Source: Paenibacillus tengchongensis (GTDB lineage Bacteria > Bacillota > Bacilli > Paenibacillales > Paenibacillaceae). Taken from it: 64,000 nucleotides of DNA. The notes beneath the pieces were generated by a model. It ran no database searches. It saw only the letters and a program-made list of their open reading frames with translations, and was not told where the DNA came from. Shown in pieces: positions 34,409 through 42,600 of this stretch. Position numbers and translations under genes: made by a program. Location of the stretch: positions 1-64,000 of the forward strand of contig NZ_WACP01000018.1 of assembly GCF_008973665.1 (NCBI RefSeq). The letters are read 5' to 3'. Numbering within the stretch: the stretch's first letter is position 1; each line of letters starts with the position of its first letter.

Positions 34409-36190
34409 ACGAAACGGAAGTCTATTATTAAAAGCCGCATCATCTTAATCATGGCCCTATTCGCGCTGCTGATCGCGACCCTGCTCTCCTTCTTCAGCTA
34501 TGAGCTGATCACCTACTACCAGCGCAAAACGACGATTCAGGCGACCGAGTTCAACCTGCAGCTCGTCTCCCATATTATTGAACAGGACCTGCTCAATCTG
34601 TCGCAGCTGGCGATGACCTGCAGCACCAATTCTTCTACCAATACGCTGCTTGCCGGTTATTTCGGATCGGAGGAGGCCAGCGCCAAGGATGCGGTGAATG
34701 TATTTAATTCCATGCAGGAGGATTTCCGTGTCAACCGCTCGCACGGCTATGTCCGCCGGCTGATCGTGACGGATCACCGCGGCAAATTTCTGCAGGTGGA
34801 CAATTCTGTCAGTGCCTCGACACCGCTCACGGTGCACAATATCGGCACGGTTCCCGGGCTGGACGGAGAGACGGTTGAGAAGTGGGACCAGGTCGTCAGC
34901 GACCCGTTATCCCCTTCCTCCGGCATTCCGTTCATTCTGCCGATCTACGGAGACGGGGGCGCGCGGATCGGCACCGTCTATCTGCTCGCCAACACCTCGG
35001 TGATTACCGACAAGCTGAAGGGCTACGCGCTGCCGGCAAATTCGCAGCTCCTGCTGACGCTCGGCGACCATCCTTATCAGCTTCTTAATGATCAGGTAAT
35101 TCCTGTGAACAACCCGGCCAAGCCGGTCGCTTACACCGCAGACAAACCGGTTGGCGCGCAAACCAGCCTGTCGATGATCGCCATGGATGATGGAGAGCGG
35201 CAAATCTCCGTCTCCTATCCCGTACGCAGCGGCGTCATCCTGTCCCAGACGATATCGGGTGACCAGTTCGCCCCGAAGGCCAACATCTGGATTCTGATTA
35301 TGCTCGGCGTCTGCTTTCTGGTGATCGTCTCCAGCGGCATCATTATGCTCTACCTGACACGCACCATCAGCCTGCCGGTGGAGAAGCTCAAGAAGCGGAT
35401 CGACAAGATCGCCCAGGGTAACTTCCTGCTCGACCGCAACATCGAATGGAACAGCGAGCTTGGTGATATCGGCAGAGGCATCAACCGGCTGTCCCAGGAC
35501 ATCCTCACCCTGATGGACAGCCGGCTTGCGGACGAGAAGCAGAAGCAGGAGCTGGAATACCGGATGCTGCAGAGCCAGATCAACCCGCATTTTCTGTATA
35601 ATACCCTTAACTCGATCAAATGGATGGCGACGATCCAGAATGCCACCGGCATTGTGGAGATGACCACCTCCCTGTCCCGCATGCTGCGCAGCATGGCCAA
35701 GGACAGCCGGCGGCTGGTCCCGCTGCAGGATGAGCTGAGCCTTTTGAATGATTATTTTCTGATCCAGAAATACCGCTACGGCGGTACGCTCAGCATGGAG
35801 CAGCAGATTGAGGGCGAGGAGCTGCTGACGGGGCTGATCCCCCGGTTTACCCTGCAGCCGCTGGTGGAGAACGCCATCTTCCATGGCATTGAGCCGAAAG
35901 GCCGGGGCCAGATCACCGTCACGGTCCGTAAAGAGGGCTTCGCCAATCTCCTCATTACCGTCCGGGATAACGGAATCGGCATGACCCCGGAGCAGATTGC
36001 CGCCATTCTGGCCGAGCCGGAGCCGGGTGCAAAGGGCTTGATCGAGAATATCGGGCTGCGCAGCGTCAACGAGCGGCTGCACTTAGCCTTCGGCGGCCAT
36101 TACGGACTCTCCATCGAAAGCGAGCCCGGTGCTTACACGTTAATGACGATCCTCATACCGTTTCAGCAGAAGGAGCATTCATACATGTAA
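34409..36190 (+). CDS. YesM-type sensor histidine kinase, possible ACG start
   Basis: A membrane sensor kinase of about 593 residues. Two helices (about 10-32 and 290-312) flank an extracytoplasmic dCache-like domain; a HAMP segment follows (LYLTRTISLPVEKLKKRI). The His_kinase domain has the acceptor in QINPHFLYNTLNSIKWM, and the ATPase domain LQPLVENAIFHGIEP and DNGIGM. AAGGAGGG (34395-34402) stands six bases before an in-frame ACG at 34409, giving KRKSIIKSRIILI ahead of the first helix. The first ATG (34451) lies inside the helix and has no ribosome site. ACG may be a rare start or a mutated ATG. The partner regulator follows. Confidence 0.85.
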   Translation, partial: TKRKSIIKSRIILIMALFALLIATLLSFFSYELITYYQRKTTIQATEFNLQLVSHIIEQDLLNLSQLAMTCSTNSSTNTLLAGYFGSEEASAKDAVNVFNSMQEDFRVNRSHGYVRRLIVTDHRGKFLQVDNSVSASTPLTVHNIGTVPGLDGETVEKWDQVVSDPLSPSSGIPFILPIYGDGGARIGTVYLLANTSVITDKLKGYALPANSQLLLTLGDHPYQLLNDQVIPVNNPAKPVAYTADKPVGAQTSLSMIAMDDGERQISVSYPVRSGVILSQTISGDQFAPKANIWILIMLGVCFLVIVSSGIIMLYLTRTISLPVEKLKKRIDKIAQGNFLLDRNIEWNSELGDIGRGINRLSQDILTLMDSRLADEKQKQELEYRMLQSQINPHFLYNTLNSIKWMATIQNATGIVEMTTSLSRMLRSMAKDSRRLVPLQDELSLLNDYFLIQKYRYGGTLSMEQQIEGEELLTGLIPRFTLQPLVENAIFHGIEPKGRGQITVTVRKEGFANLLITVRDNGIGMTPEQIAAILAEPEPGAKGLIENIGLRSVNERLHLAFGGHYGLSIESEPGAYTLMTILIPFQQKEHSYM

Positions 36191-36207
36191 ATCCGGGAGG
36201 GATGATC

Positions 36208-37854
36208 TTGATCAAACTGTTAATCGCCGACGATGAAGCGCTGGTGTGCATCGGACTCCAGTCCATGCTCAAATGGGAGCAGTTCAACATCGAAATCGTC
36301 GGCATCGCCCACAACGGCGCCCAGGAAGAGGAGATGATCGACGAGCTCCGGCCCGACATTGTCATCAGCGATATCAAAATGCCGCTCAAGACCGGCCTCG
36401 AGGTCGCCGCTTCCGTCCGCCAGAAATACGGCCGCCTCCCACTCTTTATCATCCTGACCAGCTATGAGGAATTTGAGTACGCGCGCGGGGCGATCAATGT
36501 GCAGGCGATGGATTATCTGGTGAAGCTGGAGCTGACGCCGGACACGCTGGCCGCGTCGGTCCGCAAGGCTATCGGCCTGCTGGAGACCTACCAGTCCCTG
36601 GAGAGCTATCCTAACCTGGTCCACCGCAGCAACCTGCAGGCCCAGCGCGACAAGTTGTTCATCCGGCTGTTCAACAATCTGTTCGAGAACAAGAACCAGT
36701 ACCTGCTGCAAAAAGAAGACCTGGACCTCGATCTGCCCGGGTCCGCCTATCTCGTGGCCATCTGCCGAATTCTCGGACCGGACAGCGTTCCGCCCCGGGG
36801 GGATAAGCTCGTAGCCCTGTGCTCCAGTACCGTGCAGCTGGCCAAGGATACCTTGTCTTCCTCTGGTCCCTGCTATGTCACCAGCCTCGACCTGCGCAAC
36901 TTTGCCGTCACCCTGCCGGTACCCTCCACCGATCCCCGGGAATGGAAGCCCGGCTTGGAGCGCCGGCTGGCCGATATGGCCTCTGTGCTGCATAATTATT
37001 TCAATGTGACGATTATCGGGGCCGCCGGGTTTGCCGTGGAAGACCCCTACCTGCTGCGGGAGAGCTACCTCGCGGCCCGCCGGGCGTTGCCGGCTGCCGT
37101 GAGCGGACGTTCCTTCGTATTCTTTACGGAGGGGGAACCGCCGGACCAGGAGCATCCCCTGTTTGATTTCTCGGAATCCCGCTCAGAGATTCGCCGCGCT
37201 TTTGAAGAGCTGGATACTCAGGCGCTTTACTCGATTATTACGAGAATGACCGAGTTCTATGGCGGCCGGTCCGACCTGCTGGTTCCCGCCACCGACGCGG
37301 CCTGCAATATTCTGTACATGGCCACATCCCTCCTGGCGGACGGCGAGAATATCGTGGAACAGATTTTCGAGCATGAACCTGAGGGCTACCGGGCGATTTA
37401 CCAGATGCACACGATTGAAGGGGTTGTAAGCTGGCTGGTCCAGTTCCGCGACGGCTGCTCGGAGATGCTGTCGGCGCGGAGACAAGGCTATAAGGAGCAG
37501 GTTGTGAAAAATGTGCAGGAGTACATCAAGCGCAACCTGGGCACAAAGCTCTCGCTCAACCAGGTGGCCGATGTGTTCAACTTCAGCCCCAATTACCTCA
37601 GCCATTTATTCTCCAAGGTAGCCGGGACCAACTATGTGGAATACATTACGGAAACCAAGATCGCCGCTGCCAAGGAAATGATGGTACGGGGAGAAGGCCG
37701 CATCTACGAAGTCTCCGAGAAGCTTGGTTATGAGAGTGCCTTTTACTTCAGCAAAGTGTTCAAGAAAGTCACCGGCATGTCTCCACGGGAGTACATGCAG
37801 CAGCTTGAAGCAGGCACACAGCCCGGGCGGTGCGGGGAGAGCCGGAGTTTTTAA
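36208..37854 (+). CDS. YesN-type AraC response regulator
   Basis: A 548-residue response regulator. The receiver (1-120) has IADDEALV, the phospho-acceptor aspartate in IVISDIKMP and the KxE variant DYLVKLELTPDTL. A long middle region follows. The AraC output domain at the end has QEYIKRNLGTKLSLNQVADV, FNFSPNYLSHLFSKVAG and VSEKLGYESAFYFSKVFKKVTG. The TTG at 36208 is six bases after GGGAGGG and is preferred to the ATG at 36202, which touches the ribosome site. It lies 17 bases after the kinase stop. The pair most likely controls the divergent importer and perhaps the uronate operon. Confidence 0.9.
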   Translation: MIKLLIADDEALVCIGLQSMLKWEQFNIEIVGIAHNGAQEEEMIDELRPDIVISDIKMPLKTGLEVAASVRQKYGRLPLFIILTSYEEFEYARGAINVQAMDYLVKLELTPDTLAASVRKAIGLLETYQSLESYPNLVHRSNLQAQRDKLFIRLFNNLFENKNQYLLQKEDLDLDLPGSAYLVAICRILGPDSVPPRGDKLVALCSSTVQLAKDTLSSSGPCYVTSLDLRNFAVTLPVPSTDPREWKPGLERRLADMASVLHNYFNVTIIGAAGFAVEDPYLLRESYLAARRALPAAVSGRSFVFFTEGEPPDQEHPLFDFSESRSEIRRAFEELDTQALYSIITRMTEFYGGRSDLLVPATDAACNILYMATSLLADGENIVEQIFEHEPEGYRAIYQMHTIEGVVSWLVQFRDGCSEMLSARRQGYKEQVVKNVQEYIKRNLGTKLSLNQVADVFNFSPNYLSHLFSKVAGTNYVEYITETKIAAAKEMMVRGEGRIYEVSEKLGYESAFYFSKVFKKVTGMSPREYMQQLEAGTQPGRCGESRSF

Positions 37855-37897
37855 AGCATATATTTCTGTTGGAACACTCATATTGGAGGGGTTATCA

Positions 37898-38410
37898 ATG
37901 ATATTGGAAACAGAGAGGTTATTCCTTCGCCCATATGACCGGGAGGATTTAAATCGGCTGCATGACCTTTTATCGGATCCGGTGACAATGGAATTTTGGC
38001 CTGCACCGTTTACCCTGGAACAGAGTCAGCAATGGTTAAGACAAAGCATGGAGACCTACCCTTCCGGACTCGGCAGGCTCGGCGTATTTTGTAAGAGCAA
38101 TGGATCGTTTATCGGCGATGCCGGTCTTCGGGTCTCAGAGCTCGACGGGAAGCAGGAAATGGACCTGGGCTACATTATCCAGGCAGCCAACTGGAGACAG
38201 GGCTACGGCTTAGAAGCGGCACGGGCGGTGCTGAGATACGGGGTGGAAGAGCTGGGGCTGAAACGAATTTGCGCCAACATGCCGGTGCACCACCACGGTT
38301 CGAGAAGAGTGGCCATGGATCTTGGAATGATCCTGGAGAAAGAGTTCTTAAATGCCAGGAACCGGAATATCCAAACCTGCTTATATGTTACGGGAAGAAA
38401 TGAGGAATGA
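37898..38410 (+). CDS. GNAT family N-acetyltransferase
   Basis: A 170-residue protein of the GNAT superfamily, close to the RimJ/RimL-like group: MILETERLFLRPYDREDL at the start, LGYIIQAANWRQGYGLEAAR (acetyl-CoA pyrophosphate loop with QGYG) and ELGLKRICANMPVHHHGSRR. It transfers an acetyl group from acetyl-CoA to an amine that cannot be named. The ATG at 37898 follows TTGGAGGGG. It stands alone after the response regulator gene, 43 bases downstream. Confidence 0.85.
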   Translation: MILETERLFLRPYDREDLNRLHDLLSDPVTMEFWPAPFTLEQSQQWLRQSMETYPSGLGRLGVFCKSNGSFIGDAGLRVSELDGKQEMDLGYIIQAANWRQGYGLEAARAVLRYGVEELGLKRICANMPVHHHGSRRVAMDLGMILEKEFLNARNRNIQTCLYVTGRNEE

Positions 38411-38613
38411 ATCACTCTCTTTACTCTGGCGCCCCCACCAATCCATACTGCAAGAGCCTTCATGCCAATCTGCTGAAAGTGGGCCACAGGCTGAAATCAG
38501 AGGCAGAAAATGCCTTTATTCTCGCATTGGCCTAATCCGCCCGGCATATCCGTGAGGTTGTCTGGTATACTGGGTTTATATTGTAGCTGAGAGAAGAAAT
38601 GGAGGACTGGTGG

Positions 38614-39102
38614 ATGACGCAACTGTATATCAAGCAGAAGGTGTTCAGCCTAAGTGAAAAATTCACAGTAAAGAATCAGCAGGAGCAGGATGTCTATTAT
38701 GTCGAGGGCAGTTTTATGCAAATTCCAAAGACGTTCTCCATTAGGAACACAGCCGGAGATGAAGTCGCCCTGATTACGAAAAAAGTATTCAGTTTTTTAC
38801 CGAAGTTTTTTGTTGAGGTTGATGGCCGAGAGATATTAACGATTAAGAAGGAGTTCTCTTTTTTCAAAGCACACTATACGATTGATTCGGCTGATATTGA
38901 GGTGCATGGAAATTGGTGGGACATGAATTTTCAGGTCTTACAGCATGGATCTGTTGTAGGTGAAGTAAACAAGGAGTGGTTCACATGGGGCGACAGCTAC
39001 AAGGTTGATATATGGGATGAGGAGATGGAGGCAATCATGATTGCGATCGTTGTCGCCATTGACTGTGTGAAGGCAGACGAAGCTTCTGCTGCTCATCAGT
39101 GA
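38614..39102 (+). CDS. LURP-one-related (YxjI-like) protein
   Basis: A 162-residue protein of the LURP-one/Tubby-like fold: LYIKQKVFSLSEKFTVKNQQ, DVYYVEGSFMQIPKTFSIRN, ITKKVFSFLPKFFVEVDGRE, and the final hydrophobic helix MEAIMIAIVVAID. The family folds as a 12-stranded barrel around a buried helix; in bacteria its role is not settled, though membrane or phospholipid association is proposed. The ATG at 38614 lies eight bases after GGAGG, so it is preferred to the ATG at 38599. It is a single gene. Confidence 0.85.
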   Translation: MTQLYIKQKVFSLSEKFTVKNQQEQDVYYVEGSFMQIPKTFSIRNTAGDEVALITKKVFSFLPKFFVEVDGREILTIKKEFSFFKAHYTIDSADIEVHGNWWDMNFQVLQHGSVVGEVNKEWFTWGDSYKVDIWDEEMEAIMIAIVVAIDCVKADEASAAHQ

Positions 39103-39322
39103 TTATTGTAGGGTGACGGCACATTATAATTTCTTCTTCAAGAACAATTGCTGGATATTTTTCGGATATTCATCATTAACGGCAAACCCCTTATAGCCCT
39201 CACGCTAAAATTCAGGTTACTGTTTTTTTCATACCCCTTGTTTCTGAATTCTTCAGATATCCAAAACCTCAATGTGATAAAAACAATTAAAGCTAAAGAA
39301 TTCCGCCCGGACTCACAGCAAA

Positions 39323-39361
39323 AGCTGGCGCATTTGCAGATCATCTGCAAATGCGCCAGCT
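39323..39361. terminator. Long perfect palindromic terminator
   Basis: A 19-bp arm beginning AGCTGGCGCATTTGCAGAT is followed by a single C and its exact complement. T-rich bases follow on both sides. It sits between the LURP-one gene and the converging tail of the treR side, so it likely stops both transcripts. Confidence 0.75.
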
Positions 39362-39382
39362 CTATTTTCCTGAGCGGTAATG

Positions 39383-39505
39383 TTACTCGACCTTCCCGCC
39401 TTCTACCACCAGCTCATCGGTATAGGCTTCGCCGTAGAACTCGTTGGGCGTTTCCTTATAGTCGCCGTTGTCCCTTTCGCAACAATCAGCTTCCGGCCAT
39501 CCTCC
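39383..39505 (-). pseudogene. Remnant of an unknown gene, C-terminal end
   Basis: On the minus strand, NGDYKETPNEFYGEAYTDEL runs on to VVEGGKVE and a stop at 39383. Upstream, KEDGRKLIVAKG continues sensibly only after a one-base frame change near 39475. The composition looks like true protein, but the piece is short and has no start. It follows the treR stop directly. The family is not recognised. Confidence 0.35.
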
Positions 39506-40225
39506 TTACCGCCGCACCCGTCTGGCGAAATCGACGAACTGGAATTTATCCAGCCGGTGCCGGGACTCGGTATACTGGAACAGCACTGTGTCTTCCAGAT
39601 ACACGTAGTTCCGCACGACCACGATATGGGAGTACTGCTTCAAATCAAGCAGCCGGTGGTCCTCCTCCGCCGAGGGCTCCACAGAGATCAGCTTCTTCGC
39701 GTAACTGATCTTCAACCCCAGCTCCTGCTCCAGATACTCGTAAATGGAGTTCTCCGCAATCTCCTTGCTCAACCAGGGGACGATGTCCACGCGGAAATAA
39801 TCCTTATCCAGGATGATCCGCTCGCCGTCAATTTCTCTGGCGCGGATCACCTTCCAGACCTCTGCCTCCGGCGTAATCTGCAGCTGCCTTGCCAGAGCAT
39901 TGCCTGCCGGCTCCCTGCCGGTCTCCTCCACCAGCGTCCGTGAGGGAGCATCCAGCGTATCGGCCATTTCCTTAAAGGAGATCAGGCCGGTAACAGGGAA
40001 ATCCATCCGGGTCATGTCCAGCACAAACGAGCCTCTGCCCTTGATTTTGTGAATATATCCCTCGCGGAACAGCAGGTTCAGCGCTTTGCGCACCGTCTCC
40101 CGCGAGGTGCCGTAGGCCTCGGCAAGCTCGCTTTCGGAGGGCAGCTTGGCGCCCGGCGGCAGCTGGCCGGAATGGATCTGCGAGCTGTAGTCCTTATAGA
40201 TTTGTAAGTAGATATTCTCTCTCAA
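39506..40225 (-). CDS. treR: GntR-family trehalose operon repressor
   Basis: A 239-residue GntR/HutC-type regulator. The N-terminal winged helix has IYLQIYKDYSSQIHSGQLPP and ELAEAYGTSRETVRKALNLL. The UTRA effector domain contains DFPVTGLISFKEMADTL and WKVIRAREIDGERIILDKDY, typical of TreR, which binds trehalose-6-phosphate and releases its operator. The start is a TTG with a weak ribosome site. It lies downstream of treP, separated by about 300 bases of hairpin repeats, so it may have its own promoter. Two TreR-like operators stand before treC. Confidence 0.88.
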   Translation of the reverse strand: MRENIYLQIYKDYSSQIHSGQLPPGAKLPSESELAEAYGTSRETVRKALNLLFREGYIHKIKGRGSFVLDMTRMDFPVTGLISFKEMADTLDAPSRTLVEETGREPAGNALARQLQITPEAEVWKVIRAREIDGERIILDKDYFRVDIVPWLSKEIAENSIYEYLEQELGLKISYAKKLISVEPSAEEDHRLLDLKQYSHIVVVRNYVYLEDTVLFQYTESRHRLDKFQFVDFARRVRR

Positions 40226-40303
40226 ATGTGATCACCGCCCTTATTGTATCATGCCATGCCGCCGCAAGCATCGGGCCAGCTCCGGGTGCGGAAAATGCCG
40301 CCA

Positions 40304-40493
40304 AATAGCAGTAAAAACTGCCACTATTTTCTGTATTTCCACTGTGGAATAAGAATAGAGGTAAAAACTCCCTCTATTCTTGCAGAAACGGCCAGTTTGG
40401 CCGGATCCTGCAGACATAGAGGGAGAAAATGCCACTATTCTCATTAAATTCGCCTATCCTCTGAAAATAGAGGTAAGTAGTGCCACTATTTTC
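40304..40493. repeat. Four copies of an imperfect hairpin repeat
   Basis: Units of about 28 bases at 40304-40331, 40354-40380, 40415-40442 and 40463-40493 share the pattern AATAGAGGTAAAA then TGCCACTATTTTC. Each can fold on itself (AATAGAGG with CCTCTATT in the second). They fill the 304-base gap between treR and treP and there is no gene. A nested hairpin, GGCCAGTTTGGCC, lies at 40390-40402. Confidence 0.6.
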
Positions 40494-40529
40494 AGCGCAG
40501 GCTTATCGCCAAAGGCGTGAGGGGCGCCC

Positions 40530-42536
40530 TCACCCCTTCAAATGAATCGTCAGCACGCCTGTCTGCTTGGCGGTAGCCGGCCCGCTCTTCTCTTCAATCC
40601 GCTCCACCATCTCCTGCCCGGCAGGGATAATGATCGGTGTAATCAGAGGCAGTCCGGCGGCGCGGATCGCCTCCATATCAAACTCCAGCAGCAGCTCGCC
40701 GGCCTTCACCTTGTCGCCGATATTCTTATGGGCAGTAAAGGCGCTGCCCTTGAGCGACACGGTGTTAATCCCGACGTGGATAAGCACCTGCACGCCGCTG
40801 GCATGCTCCAGAATCAGCGCATGCTTGCTCTTGATGACATGGGCCACGGTAGCATCGAACGGCGCATACACCTTGCCTTCGGAAGGCTCGATGGCAATAC
40901 CCTCGCCCATCTGCTTCTCGGCAAAGGCCGGATCGGGCACCTGCTCCAGCGGAACCGCCGTGCCGCTGAGCGGCGCAGCCAGCTCCAGAATGTTCAGCGG
41001 TTCCCGCGAAGCCTGAACGGAGCTGCGGCTGCTCAGTTCATTGGCTGCGGCTGCAGAAGTTGCAGCTGTTGCAGCTGTTGCAGCAGTGCCTGCCGTTGCG
41101 GCCCCGGCGGTCGCCACCTTCTCACCCCGGCGTACAACAGTGCGGCCGTACAACATCGTGAGGAGGAACGGCACGATGAGCACAATCGCCATCCCGATGA
41201 AGAAGACGCCCCACTGGTCCGGGAAGATCGACAGGAAGCCGGGAATCCCGCCTACCCCGATGGATGAAGCGCGGACATCGTTAAGGGTGAGCAGCATGCC
41301 GGCCAGCGCCGAGCCGATCATCCCGAAGATGAACGGATAACGGTAGCGGATGTTCACCCCGAAGATCGCCGGCTCGGTTACGCCGAGGAAGGCGGATACG
41401 GAGGACGTCACCGCAAGGCCCTTGGTCTTCTGCTCGCGGACAATCCATATCATCGCCAGCGCCGCAGCGCCCTGGGCAATGTTCGACAGCGCCAGCATCG
41501 GCCAGAGGAACGTGCCGCCTTCGCTGCCGATCAGCTGAACGTCGACCGCCAGGAATGTATGGTGCATCCCGGTAATGACCAGAGCGGCATACAGACCGCC
41601 GTAAATCAGGCCGCCGAGCAGCGCAAAATGATCGAAGATGTAGACCAGACCGTCGGTGATCGCATTGCCGATGGCAAAGGTCAGCGGCCCGATAATGGTG
41701 AACGCCAGGAAGCCTGTGATCAGCAAGGTCACCGGAGCTACGACCAGCAGCTTGATCGAATCATGCACCCGCTTGTTCAGGAACTTCTCAATGCTGGCCA
41801 GGATATAGGCTGAGACGAGCACCGGCAGCACCTGTCCCTGATAGCCGATCTTCTCCACATGCCAGCCGAACAGATTCCAGGTAGGAACGGTACCTTCCAG
41901 CGAAGCATTGGCATAACTGTAAGCACTGAGCAAATCCGGATGAACAAGAATGAGTCCGAGCACGATCCCCAGCAGCGGGCTGCCGCCGAAGCGGGTCACG
42001 GCCGACCAGCCGATCAGCGCCGGCAGGAAGGTGAAGGCCGTGCTGGCAATCGTGTTGATGATGGACGCAATGTCACTCCAGGCCGGATACACCTGAACCA
42101 GTGACTGTTCGTCGAAGAAAATGCCGGGGCCGGTCAGGATATTATTGATCCCGAGCAGCAACCCTGCGGTTACGATAGCCGGCAGAATCGGAATGAAAAT
42201 ATCGGCCAGCGTCTTGATCGCCCGCTGCAGCGGATTCTGCTTGCGCGCGGCGGCATTCTTCACCTCATCCTTGGAGGCGCGGGAGCCGCCGGTAAGCTTA
42301 ATCATTTCATCGTATACCGTGTCCACCGTACCGGGGCCGATTACAATCTGGAATTGTCCCTGGGTCGAGAATTGACCCTTAACCAGATCGTTGCGGTCCA
42401 GAGCGGCGGAATCCACCTTGCTCTCGTCATAAAGCGAGAATCTCAGCCGGGTGACGCAGTGCGTGGCAACTTCAATATTCTCCTTGCCTCCGACCGCCCG
42501 GACAATTTCCTCGACGTCTTTGCGGTTAATTGCCAT
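40530..42536 (-). CDS. treP: Trehalose-specific PTS EIIBCA component
   Basis: A 668-residue fused PTS transporter that imports trehalose and phosphorylates it to trehalose-6-phosphate. EIIB (1-85) has the phospho-cysteine C27 in ATHCVTRLRF. EIIC (about 105-455) forms the membrane channel, with SVSAFLGVTEPAIFGVNIRY. An Ala/Thr-rich linker leads to a C-terminal EIIA domain (about 520-668) with EGKVYAPFDATVAHV and the histidine in VLIHVGINTVSLKG. Bacillus subtilis TreP lacks an attached EIIA, so the fusion is notable though common in other genera. It follows treC after about 65 bases in the same operon. Confidence 0.92.
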   Translation of the reverse strand: MAINRKDVEEIVRAVGGKENIEVATHCVTRLRFSLYDESKVDSAALDRNDLVKGQFSTQGQFQIVIGPGTVDTVYDEMIKLTGGSRASKDEVKNAAARKQNPLQRAIKTLADIFIPILPAIVTAGLLLGINNILTGPGIFFDEQSLVQVYPAWSDIASIINTIASTAFTFLPALIGWSAVTRFGGSPLLGIVLGLILVHPDLLSAYSYANASLEGTVPTWNLFGWHVEKIGYQGQVLPVLVSAYILASIEKFLNKRVHDSIKLLVVAPVTLLITGFLAFTIIGPLTFAIGNAITDGLVYIFDHFALLGGLIYGGLYAALVITGMHHTFLAVDVQLIGSEGGTFLWPMLALSNIAQGAAALAMIWIVREQKTKGLAVTSSVSAFLGVTEPAIFGVNIRYRYPFIFGMIGSALAGMLLTLNDVRASSIGVGGIPGFLSIFPDQWGVFFIGMAIVLIVPFLLTMLYGRTVVRRGEKVATAGAATAGTAATAATAATSAAAANELSSRSSVQASREPLNILELAAPLSGTAVPLEQVPDPAFAEKQMGEGIAIEPSEGKVYAPFDATVAHVIKSKHALILEHASGVQVLIHVGINTVSLKGSAFTAHKNIGDKVKAGELLLEFDMEAIRAAGLPLITPIIIPAGQEMVERIEEKSGPATAKQTGVLTIHLKG

Positions 42537-42600
42537 AGGTTCATCTCCTTGCCTGATGATGTATTCTTAGGATGCTTGTTCTAACCGATTTCCAGCGCTC

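Noticed and set aside
34907-36082. A 391-codon open frame on the minus strand
   Set aside because: It is antisense to the YesM kinase and has no motif of its own.
38412-38530. Short plus-strand coding-like piece (LLKVGHRLKSEAENAFILAL)
   Set aside because: Too short, no start and no family could be named; it may be a remnant but support is insufficient.
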